Below are positions 7,131-13,755 of a stretch of 32,500 nucleotides of DNA, one piece after another. This DNA comes from Streptococcus parapneumoniae (lineage in GTDB: Bacteria > Bacillota > Bacilli > Lactobacillales > Streptococcaceae): assembly GCF_037076355.1 (NCBI RefSeq), contig NZ_AP026968.1:1-32500 (forward strand), written 5' to 3'. Positions within the stretch are counted from its first letter, which is position 1. Every line of letters starts with the position of its first letter. Position numbers and translations under genes: made by a program. The notes below the pieces were generated by a model. It worked only from the letters and a program-made list of their open reading frames with translations. It ran no database searches and was not told where the DNA came from.

Positions 7131-7441
7131 CTGTGACCTTCTGTGACCTTCTGTGACAAAGAACGTCACACGTTCAAACCCTTGAGGCTCTAGGTGTTTC
7201 ACCACCCCTGTGACCCTGTGACGTTCTTTTGTTTTATCGTTCCTATATATATAAATACTGCATTTTTCTCTATACATAAGAGTTGGAAAGAATGTCACAA
7301 CGTCACACCTATTCCCCTAAAGCTAGATATATCAAGGCTTCAAGGGGTGTGACCTTCTTTTTTGAGAACGTCACACAACGTCACACTTTTTCAAAGAAAA
7401 GCTGTATTATCAAGGGTTTCAGCAAAAAAAGAACGTCACAC
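7131..7441. other. Candidate replication origin of the island (facing iterons)
   Basis: Left group: GTGAC at 7133, 7143 and 7153 (10-bp tandem CTGTGACCTT), then 7210 and 7218. Right group: GTCAC at 7294, 7302, 7370, 7380 and 7435, several within GAACGTCACAC. One element in each group is reversed (7164 and 7349). Between the groups is an AT-rich core (7227-7290, with TATATATATAAAT). It lies directly after the SF3 helicase gene, the last base overlapping its stop. SaPI islands of Staphylococcus have the same layout: iteron sets flanking an AT-rich segment, next to rep. The 62-aa frame crossing it on the minus strand is made of iterons and is not called. 7085-7130 shows nothing else. Confidence 0.7.
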
Positions 7442-8920
7442 TTATTCTTGTTTAGTAATAGAGTGTTGAGGTGTCCGCATTTTTATCTTGTCAACGTCCC
7501 ATGCCTCTAGTTTTTCAAAGTCTTCTGGAGGAACTCTTTTCTTTCTTAGAGAATACCGATTGGGTGTCAACTGTTGTAAGTGCTTGATAGTTTCTTTACC
7601 AGCCCCGTAAACATTAGGCTTGGATATTCCCATATCTTCGGCATAGTGCTTTAGTGATCTCGTAACGATAAAGACAGGTACTACGTCCAGCTCATGCCAA
7701 CCTTTTTCCATGTATTCATGCTTAACCCATGAAAGCAAGTAGTCATTATCCTCTTGGTATTCTTCTAGGAGTCCTTTAACTGCTTTAGGTTCGATAAAGT
7801 GAGTAAATGGCTCTTGATTGATAGCTTTGTAGAGGGCATATTCTAGGACTTCCTTGTTTGCTAAAAACTCATTTTTTATCCAAGGCTTTTCCTTCTCCCC
7901 GTTAAAATCAGCATTAAAAGGGACGATCATAATTCTACGATACCAGCCTTTTGTCTTGTTGCCACCGTTGGGGATATAGTTCCCTGAAAAGATATTGAAT
8001 AGCTTGAAAGTTGCTTCAAACGCTGGGCGTCCTTTGGGGTTGACTAGGACTGTATCGCCACTAGTGATACTCATTAAATCAGACGGATTTTTTAAGTATT
8101 CGTTTGGCGCTTCATCCCCAATATTACAAACCTTACCTACCAAGGTCTCCAAGTTATGCTTTTCTCCGAACTGTGCAGGCTTCAAGGCTGATATATTACT
8201 TTCCCCTATCAGATTGATAAGGAAGCGCTGGAATGTCCCTTTACCATTGTTACCGTCCCCGTAGAAGATAGCAAACTTATTTCGGGTATGGTTAGGGTTA
8301 ATAGCTTCAAGGATAATCTGCCAAAACAGTGTTACCAGTTCACTATCATTACAAGCGATTGAGTTTAGCCAATCATCAAAAGTTTTGCCCTCTCTATCTG
8401 TTGGGACTCGTTTAGGCGCGTGGTAGGCCGTGCTTATCTTACTTGTAATTACATACTTAGGACTAAAGGGGAGTAGTTCCTTAGTTTCTAAGTTGATAAT
8501 GCCGTTCTGTACGGGAATAAGGTTAGCACTTTCTAAAGGTTTTCGTATCTTTGCCAATGTTCTAACCATCAACTTAATCTGTGGCCACTCTCTGGGTTTA
8601 ATTCTAACGTCAAAGGTCTTACACAAAAGATTGAATAGATCATTACTAGCGGTATAGATACCCTCGTCTAAATCATAGATATAGAGCAGGCTATAATCAG
8701 GTATATTGCTCTTGCTGATAAAAGTAAATGTGACAATCTCGCTCAGTATTTTTGCTACTGTGAATGTCTGAGGCATGGCAACCTTTTCGGTAACGTCCCC
8801 TGTGGTCTCATTTACCTTAGTTTCAGTATGTTCTGCCCGCCATTCTTCTCCAGCTTTAAAGATACGATTTTCAAGCTCCTTCATCGTTCTAGGAGGGTGT
8901 TCTTGCTCCATTACCTCCAT
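7442..8920 (-). CDS. Phage/plasmid P4-D5-type superfamily 3 helicase (replication initiator)
   Basis: A 492-aa protein of the D5/P4-type primase-helicase group without the N-terminal primase part. It shows a D5 N-terminal-like region (about 80-200), SF3 Walker A GDGNNGKGT (221-229), Walker B region VCNIGDEAP (about 264-272), a sensor segment KLFNIFSGNYIPN (306-318), the Arg-finger segment GWYRRIMIVPF (325-335) and a C-terminal winged-helix-like tail (about 410-480). Such proteins bind their own origin and unwind it as hexamers. The iterons immediately downstream are the natural target. The companion primase gene, which should supply priming, is broken just upstream (8964-9610). The ATG at 8920 has a weak ribosome binding site and the frame stays open upstream, so the exact start is uncertain. 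Confidence 0.9.
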   Translation of the reverse strand: MEVMEQEHPPRTMKELENRIFKAGEEWRAEHTETKVNETTGDVTEKVAMPQTFTVAKILSEIVTFTFISKSNIPDYSLLYIYDLDEGIYTASNDLFNLLCKTFDVRIKPREWPQIKLMVRTLAKIRKPLESANLIPVQNGIINLETKELLPFSPKYVITSKISTAYHAPKRVPTDREGKTFDDWLNSIACNDSELVTLFWQIILEAINPNHTRNKFAIFYGDGNNGKGTFQRFLINLIGESNISALKPAQFGEKHNLETLVGKVCNIGDEAPNEYLKNPSDLMSITSGDTVLVNPKGRPAFEATFKLFNIFSGNYIPNGGNKTKGWYRRIMIVPFNADFNGEKEKPWIKNEFLANKEVLEYALYKAINQEPFTHFIEPKAVKGLLEEYQEDNDYLLSWVKHEYMEKGWHELDVVPVFIVTRSLKHYAEDMGISKPNVYGAGKETIKHLQQLTPNRYSLRKKRVPPEDFEKLEAWDVDKIKMRTPQHSITKQE

Positions 8921-8963
8921 GATTTCACTTTTTAGGTTTGCTAATTCTTCTAGTTCTATGGTT

Positions 8964-9610
8964 CTAACCTCTCTTTCTATACTCAGCCCGTGCTATACTG
9001 CTAAAAGTGCGGTCTAGCTCCTCAATAGGCAATGGTTCAACTGTCACACTATTGGCTATCTTTGTAAGTTCATAGGCTGTCTCTAGGTCACAATCAACCC
9101 ACTTATTAAAGAGTAAGCCTACAAATCGTGTCACTGCCACGTTACGCCCTCCCTCGTCTCCAAATCCGTTGAAAAGCGTGTCAATGATCCTCATAGTCAT
9201 TGACCTCTGGCCACTTGCTCTAGGCTTGTAACGCTCAGTAGTTTCTTGCTTCGCTCTTGGTTCAACCTTGGGGACTGGATAATCAAGTCCATGCTCCACA
9301 ATCTTTTGATAACTTGCTGGGTCGCCTGTTGTTACTGGTAGCCCTCAGTCGTCCCCTGTATATCATCATAATCAAGGAAAATCAAATCCCGATAGATTAG
9401 ACTGGAGTTGTTTCGCTTGTAACTGCCATGCTTTTCTGGCGTCACTTTCCCACTGATACAGTAAGGCGCTTGTGTACGTTTAAATTCTTCAATGTTTGCC
9501 CCTTCAGGAACTACTAAGGGCTTGAATCGTTCAATATACTGGAATGGCTCAATCTTATCAAATGGATAGACAAGATTACTCTGAAAGCCTTTAGCCTCAT
9601 AAATTGTCAT
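8964..9610 (-). pseudogene. Island primase broken by an out-of-frame internal deletion
   Basis: Two frames form one damaged gene. The first (9610-9332) starts MTIYEAKGFQSNLVYPFDK and includes SLIYRDLIFLDYDDIQG, which resembles the first acidic motif of archaeo-eukaryotic-type primases; it stops at TAA 9332-9334 just after EGYQ. The second frame is open from about 9347 down to 8964. It reads GLPVTTGDPASYQKIVEHG and continues into a PriCT_1-type C-terminal domain (GGRNVAVTRFVGLLFNKW, then EELDRTFSSIARAEYRKR). Start positions of the two frames differ by 311 nt, so they are out of phase. Together they make about 205 residues, fewer than I would expect of an intact protein, so the middle with the remaining catalytic residues appears lost. 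The GTG at 9299 is probably not a real start. Confidence 0.75.
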
Positions 9611-9611
9611 A

Positions 9612-9758
9612 CTACCGCCCCTTTTTGCGTTTCTTTTTTAACTTCTTCAGTAGCTTTTGTTCTTGGAACTGTTCCAAAGATCTGCCACGGTGCTTATACA
9701 ATTTAATGTCATGATAATGACCTCCGCCTTGTGCTGGGTGTATGTTATATCTACCCAT
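9612..9758 (-). CDS. Small basic island protein (48 aa)
   Basis: A 48-aa frame from ATG 9758 to TAG 9612: starts MGRYNIHPAQGGGHYHD and ends in the very basic LLKKLKKKRKKGR. The start overlaps the end of the upstream 91-aa gene by 8 nt (ATGGGTAG), with GGGGG just upstream. The stop is 1 nt before the ATG of the primase pseudogene, so translation is probably coupled on both sides. That packing is the main evidence that it is real. The basic tail suggests nucleic-acid binding. Family not recognised. Confidence 0.7.
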   Translation of the reverse strand: MGRYNIHPAQGGGHYHDIKLYKHRGRSLEQFQEQKLLKKLKKKRKKGR

Positions 9759-10026
9759 TTTCTACCCCCAGAAACTTCCAGATGTCAGTTATTTTATAAT
9801 AAACCTTTCTTGTATCTTCAAGCGGTGGATGGTATCGCCTTAGCCCTGCTTTTTCCCACTTTTGGAGTGTCAGATATTTTATATCTAACTCGCCCATGAC
9901 TTCCTGGGCCGAGATTAAACCTGTCAATCGTGGTTTGACTGTATCACGCGCTTCCAGGTATCTTTCCACTACTTCCAGAATGCCATGCGCTAGGTCTTGC
10001 TCGCTTTCTCGGCTTAGGCTAAACAT
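9751..10026 (-). CDS. MerR/excisionase-type helix-turn-helix protein
   Basis: A 91-aa protein whose residues about 36-88 (LISAQEVMGELDIKYLTLQ, then KAGLRRYHPP and VYYKITDIWKFLG) form the winged helix-turn-helix shared by MerR-like and excisionase (HTH_17) proteins. The N-terminal 35 residues are a helix rich in Glu and Arg. In satellites and phages such proteins serve as excisionases or replication and transcription accessory factors. It lies among early genes just before the replication genes, not beside the integrase, so an accessory role in replication is as likely as Xis. It overlaps the upstream gene by 8 nt and the downstream one by 8 nt. Confidence 0.7.
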   Translation of the reverse strand: MFSLSRESEQDLAHGILEVVERYLEARDTVKPRLTGLISAQEVMGELDIKYLTLQKWEKAGLRRYHPPLEDTRKVYYKITDIWKFLGVENG

Positions 10027-10360
10027 ATCCGCCCACCTCCTTCAAGGTTTCTTTGTAGCTTTCTAGGTCGCTGTTCATCAACACCGCTAGGCGCTTTTCT
10101 TCTTCTCGTATCTGATTGTAAAATGTTTTTGCTCCGTCCAGTAGCTCCTCTTTGTTAGCTGGGATAAAATATCCTCTAAATGTCCCATGGCGAACCCCAA
10201 CAATAGGAACGCTATGGCGCGTGATTAGACGGCTGATAATATCTTGCACGGTTCTTTCTGCTAGCTTAGTGATCAGGCTGATTTCTGCCCCTGTTATGGA
10301 GTTCTCAGCCCCCACTTTTATTAGTCTTAAGACTCGCTTATCATTCTCCGATAGGCTCAT
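10019..10360 (-). CDS. Winged-helix DNA-binding protein
   Basis: A 113-aa protein. Residues about 4-70 (SENDKRVLRLIKVGAENSI, then GAEISLITKLAERTVQDII and GTFRGYFIP) match a winged helix-turn-helix in which ERTVQDIISRLI is the recognition helix and the GVRHGTFRGY turn is the wing. The C-terminal 40 residues are helical and may dimerise. It lies in the early leftward operon, overlapping the preceding gene by 20 nt and the next by 8 nt. It could be a regulator or a replication accessory protein; no specific family is claimed. Confidence 0.7.
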   Translation of the reverse strand: MSLSENDKRVLRLIKVGAENSITGAEISLITKLAERTVQDIISRLITRHSVPIVGVRHGTFRGYFIPANKEELLDGAKTFYNQIREEEKRLAVLMNSDLESYKETLKEVGGYV

Positions 10361-10634
10361 TCAGTTCCTCCTCTCCTTTGCTTTTATTCAAAAAGGTTAT
10401 TTGTCCGCTCGCTACCCCTCGCAAAATATCTTTTTGAGTTTCTATGATTGTATCAAGGGTTTTCAAAATAGCTGTCTTAGTCTCTAAATCCAACGTTTGT
10501 TTTGTCAACAAGCCCATAGTTACAGCTAACTTTGTTGCATTGTCCATACACGTAGCTAGAAAAATCTCTTTAGTAAAATAAGGTTCATCTGGTATTTTTT
10601 CACTATCAAGGTATATCTTCACTATGTAACTCAT
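10341..10634 (-). CDS. Island protein of unknown function (97 aa)
   Basis: A 97-aa frame starting MSYIVKIYLDSEKIPDEPY. After a short beta-like start it is mainly helical (ATKLAVTMGLLTKQTLDLE, then TAILKTLDTIIETQKDIL). A strong GGAGGG lies before the ATG, which overlaps the stop of the upstream membrane-protein gene (ATGA). It overlaps the following winged-helix gene by 20 nt. I do not recognise the family. Dense packing and a good ribosome binding site support it as a real gene. Confidence 0.7.
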   Translation of the reverse strand: MSYIVKIYLDSEKIPDEPYFTKEIFLATCMDNATKLAVTMGLLTKQTLDLETKTAILKTLDTIIETQKDILRGVASGQITFLNKSKGEEELNEPIGE

Positions 10635-10846
10635 TTCATCCCTCCGTAAACTCTTACCCCTGCAAGCTGGATATATCGCCCATAATCAGGGTTTAAATCC
10701 TCGCTAGGTGTTTCTATCGTCTGTTGGTTTTCTCGCTCAATTTGGGCGCTTTTTTTGCGGTCTCGGTGGTTTAAATAAAGCAATAAGCCAATCAATACCA
10801 CCATACAGATTACCGCCTGTGTATTGGTCAAATCTAATTCATTCAT
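10631..10846 (-). CDS. Single-pass small membrane protein
   Basis: A 71-aa protein with one hydrophobic segment (about 10-25, AVICMVVLIGLLLYL) followed by a positive stretch (NHRDRKKS), predicting an N-out, C-in single-span protein with a polar tail ending in RYIQLAGVRVYGG. It starts 1 nt after the stop of the 66-aa gene and its stop overlaps the next start (ATGA). Small membrane proteins in phage early regions sometimes act on the cell envelope or exclude other phages, but nothing in the sequence shows this. Confidence 0.7.
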   Translation of the reverse strand: MNELDLTNTQAVICMVVLIGLLLYLNHRDRKKSAQIERENQQTIETPSEDLNPDYGRYIQLAGVRVYGGMK

Positions 10847-10847
10847 G

Positions 10848-11048
10848 TCATGCCCTCGCTTTGTAATTCTTGATATAGTCCACTTGATCAGTTCGCTCCA
10901 TCTTCAAAAACTCATCCACCTCTTCGGGTGTTACCTTTCTATCTAAAAAATCAGCAATAAACTGAAAGACGCTGGGGCGTTCTGACTTGATTTCAGCCAT
11001 TACTTCATCAAATTCTGATTGTGTCATATTGTTTAGGTATAGTGTCAT
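10848..11048 (-). CDS. Small acidic island protein (66 aa)
   Basis: A 66-aa frame starting MTLYLNNMTQSEFDEVMAE and ending NYKARA. It is helical and mildly acidic, without visible motifs. Its ATG overlaps the stop of the 150-aa gene (ATGA) and its stop is 1 nt before the next ATG, so it is translationally coupled. Family not recognised. Confidence 0.65.
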   Translation of the reverse strand: MTLYLNNMTQSEFDEVMAEIKSERPSVFQFIADFLDRKVTPEEVDEFLKMERTDQVDYIKNYKARA

Positions 11049-11497
11049 TGCATTGCCTCCTCAAACTTCTCTATAAGACAACTTTTATTTGCTTTTTGAG
11101 TTCCTTTTTTAGAGTTAAAAAGAATATCTTTTAAGGTTATAGTAGCCTCTAAATACTCCTTTTCAGCATGTTCTATATACGCCTGTTGCTCTGCTTCATT
11201 GTCAAAAAAGTGCTTAGCTTGGCGTTTAAAGAATGCTTGTCGCATAGCGTCCATTTCAAAAATACCAGGGTTGAAAAACATTCCCGTAGTTCTTTTAGAG
11301 AGTGCTTCGATTTTATGGCTGTCATTCAATTCAGGAAGTTCAATCCAAAGTAAGCGGTGTAAATCTTCTTTGATAGACTTTATCTGATTTGCCAACAAAG
11401 AAAGTCCGAATAGATCATTTTTTTCGCTAATTTCTAGCATTTCTGCGCTAATTCTGTCTATACGTCTAGTCAAATTCTCGTATGTTGTTTCTTCCAT
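11045..11497 (-). CDS. Helical island protein of unknown function (150 aa)
   Basis: A 150-aa protein starting MEETTYENLTRRIDRISAEM. Nearly the whole length is predicted helix with heptad-like spacing (ISEKNDLFGLSLLANQIKS, then EQQAYIEHAEKEYLEATI), so it may form a coiled coil or bundle. AGAGG lies about 9 nt before the ATG. It is the first gene of the dense leftward cluster, downstream of a 370-bp non-coding stretch with hairpins. No recognised family. Confidence 0.7.
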   Translation of the reverse strand: MEETTYENLTRRIDRISAEMLEISEKNDLFGLSLLANQIKSIKEDLHRLLWIELPELNDSHKIEALSKRTTGMFFNPGIFEMDAMRQAFFKRQAKHFFDNEAEQQAYIEHAEKEYLEATITLKDILFNSKKGTQKANKSCLIEKFEEAMQ

Positions 11498-11737
11498 GTT
11501 TATTACCTCTGTTTCTATGTTGTGTAATTGCCCTAAGAGCTTTTAATACCTTTTACTATCCAGGATATCCTCACACTCAAAGTTGGGCGATGGCGAGTGT
11601 GGGGATTTTGAATGGTTGTTTCTTATACAGTTTTTCTTGCAATGAAGTTCCTCACGCTCAGAGTCGCCAAATTGAAAGCGTGAGAAAGTACCAGTTTTAA
11701 GAGTTGGCGCTCTCCGTATGGTCAAATTGCCCTAAAT
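11498..11737. other. Non-coding stretch with paired hairpins and an 11-bp direct repeat
   Basis: Between the 150-aa gene and rha. Hairpin 1 is CCTCACACTC (11569-11578) with GAGTGTGGGG (11595-11604). Hairpin 2 is CTCACGCT (11651-11658) with AGCGTGAG (11677-11684). TGGCGA at the edge of loop 1 (11591-11596) is complementary to TCGCCA in loop 2 (11664-11669). AATTGCCCTAA occurs at both ends (11526-11536 and 11725-11735). On the operon strand this would be a leader or intercistronic RNA. The 60-aa frame across it is not convincing. Confidence 0.5.
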
Positions 11738-11746
11738 ATGCTATAA

Positions 11747-11862
11747 TCTAGGTATAAATCTTTACTAAAACCTCTTTGATAATAGCTTGCCTGCTTTGTT
11801 AAATTCGTTTTAGTGTTAGTGTGAAAGGCTCTGCGGTGTGGTTATTGCTAAGCCTTTTTTGT
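11747..11862 (+). ncRNA. Candidate small RNA ending beside rha
   Basis: TATAAT (11741-11746, plus strand) is followed about 110 nt later by a terminator (AAAGGCT, 11824-11830, with AGCCTTT, 11851-11857, and more T), and no gene lies between. The segment 11766-11795 matches the integrase leader (14721-14750) at 28 of 30 positions. It is transcribed toward the 3' end of rha and would stop just before it. It may be a regulatory RNA, or the decayed leader of a lost rightward gene. Confidence 0.4.
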
Positions 11863-11867
11863 TGCTC

Positions 11868-12494
11868 TCACGCGCTTCTTTGGCGTGTTTTTTTATTTCT
11901 GAATGCCATAGCCTTGATTTCCTGATAACTCATATTCAAGCCAATCATGGCTATTACCATATCCTCAAAGGCTTGATATTGCTCCAGCTCGTCACTTGTC
12001 AAGCTATCAATGCCATTATAGCCCCCACGTTCTTCCCTTAACTGCTTAGCGTTCCTGTCGGTTACTGCCTTCAGTAGCAAGTTGTTCATGGTGCTATGCG
12101 CGTGCTTGGGTGCTTGTTCCCAGTTCTCAATACTGTCATGCAGTGTTTTTCTTTTTGGCTTTTCTAGCGCCCTCTGCATACGAAACTTAGAAAGTTCCTC
12201 ACGCATTTCAAAAAATGCTTTGACTAGGTTGGTTTTGAAGTTGGCCACTTGCTCGGTGTTCTTTAAGAATGTAACTAACAAGGTCGCTTGTTGTTCGTTC
12301 AAAATATAGTCCTTGGTATTCTGGCCACTTTCCATAGCTTGGATTTTAAATCCAACCTTTCCGAACTGTTCAAACCTTGCTTGATGCTTGCGGATCGTCT
12401 TGGTTATTGTGTGATGTTGCAATCCCGTGTATTCTGCAACAATACTGCTTAATGTGTACGGCTCTTTCTTGCCGTCCATGTAGACTAGTTCCAT
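11868..12494 (-). CDS. Rha family phage regulatory protein
   Basis: A 208-aa protein whose first 95 residues (LSSIVAEYTGLQHHTITKT, then FKIQAMESGQNTKDYILNE and QATLLVTFLKNT) match the Rha domain (Phage_pRha). That domain was named for lambdoid-phage proteins that interfere with growth in hosts lacking IHF and is common in streptococcal phages and islands. The C-terminal half has a basic, helical region (RALEKPKRKTLHDSIENWE) and ends in RNKKTRQRSA, suggesting DNA or RNA binding. It follows the Cro-like gene by 15 bp in the same direction, with AAGGAG before the ATG, so it is under the same operator. Its precise action here is unknown. Confidence 0.85.
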   Translation of the reverse strand: MELVYMDGKKEPYTLSSIVAEYTGLQHHTITKTIRKHQARFEQFGKVGFKIQAMESGQNTKDYILNEQQATLLVTFLKNTEQVANFKTNLVKAFFEMREELSKFRMQRALEKPKRKTLHDSIENWEQAPKHAHSTMNNLLLKAVTDRNAKQLREERGGYNGIDSLTSDELEQYQAFEDMVIAMIGLNMSYQEIKAMAFRNKKTRQRSA

Positions 12495-12509
12495 TAGTTT
12501 GCTCCTTTC

Positions 12510-12740
12510 TTAGATTTCCTTTTGATTTAGTTCTATTTTTTTCGTACTATCTCCTAAAAAAATATCGTCCAGTTTTACCTGATACAATTCCGATAACTCT
12601 TTAAGTAGCTCAAAAGGGATTAGCGTACTATCTTTTTCGTACTTTGAGATAGTCTGAAAATTCTTATTGACCTTCTTAGCCACTTGGCGCAAAGTAAAAC
12701 CTGCATTTACTCGACACGCTCTTAGCGTCCATTGTGCCAT
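12510..12740 (-). CDS. Cro-like XRE-family regulator
   Basis: A 76-aa single-domain protein with an XRE helix-turn-helix (about 5-62: TLRACRVNAGFTLRQVAKK, recognition helix NFQTISKYEK, closing LSELYQVKLDDIF). It is divergent from the 237-aa XRE repressor across a 152-bp region with two identical 19-bp operator-like repeats, the arrangement of a CI/Cro or Stl/Str switch. TTTTTCGTACT-like sequences also occur inside this gene (12538-12548 and 12633-12643). Its promoter is strong (TTGACA, 17-bp spacer, TACTAT) and the ATG has AAAGGAG. It is probably the first gene of the leftward operon. Confidence 0.85.
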   Translation of the reverse strand: MAQWTLRACRVNAGFTLRQVAKKVNKNFQTISKYEKDSTLIPFELLKELSELYQVKLDDIFLGDSTKKIELNQKEI

Positions 12741-12773
12741 ATTCTTATAGCTCCTTTCAAGATTGATAAAATC

Positions 12774-12857
12774 ATAGTACTATTTTTTTCGTACTTTGTC
12801 AACGTTGTTGTTGAAAAATTTTATTTTTTTCGTACTTTGTCTTTTTTGTGTTATAAT
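12774..12857. promoter_or_regulatory. Divergent promoters with twin 19-bp operator repeats
   Basis: ATTTTTTTCGTACTTTGTC occurs twice without mismatch (12782-12800 and 12823-12841), 41 bp apart, about four helical turns. The leftward promoter reads TTGACA (12802-12797), a 17-bp spacer and TACTAT (12779-12774); the first repeat fills that spacer. The rightward promoter has an extended -10, TGTTATAAT (12849-12857), and the second repeat covers its -35 region. A protein bound to the repeats would control both promoters. ATAGTACTAT (12774-12783) is also palindromic. Confidence 0.8.
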
Positions 12858-12892
12858 CAGGTTGTAGAATTAAAGTAAGGGAGTTTTTAACA

Positions 12893-13606
12893 ATGGCAAA
12901 AAATAGCCCTCAGGATTTAAAGAATAGAGAATATTTCTCTAATAATCTTAACCGTGTTATGAAAGAAAAAGGTATCAGACAGATAGACCTGCATAATGCT
13001 TTAGAAATTCCTAAAAGTACAATAACTGGTTATGTAAAAGGTAGATCAATGCCAACATCTGGCAATCTTCAAAAACTTGCTGATTATTTGGGAGTGAAAA
13101 AATCTGATCTTGACCCTCGCTTTTCTGACAAAGATGTTTACAAAGAATTTTTATATATGTTAGATAAACAATTAGACGAAGAAAAATACCTCGTAAAAAA
13201 TGTTTCAAAAGATAAAATTTTTCAGAAAGTAAAAGAGAGAGAAAAAAGGGACAAGGAAATAATTGAACTAGCAAAGAGTAAAAATTTCCCAATCAGTCCT
13301 GAAGAGTTTCTCACTACTATCACTGAATCATTAAATGAATACAATCCCAAAGACAACTATGAAGTTTTAAATGCCCTTGCGCTAAAGACAAGTAATATCC
13401 TATTCTGGCTAGATATTGTATTTCAAAAAACAAGTAGTGAATTCTACATAGTTTTTGAAGATAAGGAATTCAACCAAGAATATTACAACAAATTATATAA
13501 AAAGTTTGAAAATCTATTTGAAGAAATTAAGTCTTTAGCTCTTCAAGAAGCTAAGAAAGATAAAGAAAATCTAGATGATTTTGCGTTACTTTGGGGTATA
13601 GACTAA
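12893..13606 (+). CDS. CI-like XRE-family repressor
   Basis: A 237-aa protein with an N-terminal XRE helix-turn-helix (about 14-72: NLNRVMKEKGIRQIDLHNA, recognition helix KSTITGYVKGRSMP, then LADYLGVKKSDLD). The remaining 160 residues are helical and charged and show no S24 LexA/CI-type autoprotease site. Derepression would therefore not be by RecA-stimulated self-cleavage; satellite repressors of the Stl type are instead removed by a helper-phage protein. That mechanism is inferred here. It has an AAGGGAG ribosome binding site and an extended -10 promoter overlapped by the operator repeat, so it likely represses itself. A stem of CCACGCGC/GCGCGTGG follows the stop. Confidence 0.85.
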   Translation: MAKNSPQDLKNREYFSNNLNRVMKEKGIRQIDLHNALEIPKSTITGYVKGRSMPTSGNLQKLADYLGVKKSDLDPRFSDKDVYKEFLYMLDKQLDEEKYLVKNVSKDKIFQKVKEREKRDKEIIELAKSKNFPISPEEFLTTITESLNEYNPKDNYEVLNALALKTSNILFWLDIVFQKTSSEFYIVFEDKEFNQEYYNKLYKKFENLFEEIKSLALQEAKKDKENLDDFALLWGID

Positions 13607-13607
13607 C

Positions 13608-13645
13608 CCACGCGCCACAATGTCCAACAATCCTGAAGCGCGTGG
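13608..13645 (+). terminator. Hairpin after the CI-like repressor gene
   Basis: CCACGCGC (just after the stop) pairs with GCGCGTGG about 22 nt later, giving an 8-bp GC-rich stem followed by ATTTT. The T run is short, so terminator strength is uncertain. Confidence 0.5.
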
Positions 13646-13698
13646 ATTTTCGAGCTTCGTTCGAGCTTCAAGCCTATATAAGCCCCATATCTACTAAT

Positions 13699-13716
13699 TT
13701 TGTTGATATCAACAAA
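13699..13716. promoter_or_regulatory. Perfect 18-bp palindrome upstream of dinD
   Basis: TTTGTTGATATCAACAAA is a perfect inverted repeat 40 bp before the dinD start, at the place of the -35 region of a likely promoter (TACAAT near 13729). A sister palindrome, TTGTTGACGTCAACAA, lies inside dinD at 13946-13961. Both fit TTGTTGAYRTCAACAA, so one dimeric protein probably binds both. Confidence 0.6.
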
Positions 13717-13755
13717 TGTCAACCACTTACAATATTTTAGAAAGGATACCTTATT

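Noticed and set aside
7110..7298. 62-aa frame on the minus strand between the helicase and Cse60-like genes
   Set aside because: It is built from the iterons and the AT-rich core of the candidate origin, with no ribosome binding site worth noting.
11543..11725. 60-aa frame in the non-coding stretch before rha
   Set aside because: It runs through the paired hairpins, has unusual composition and lacks a good start signal.
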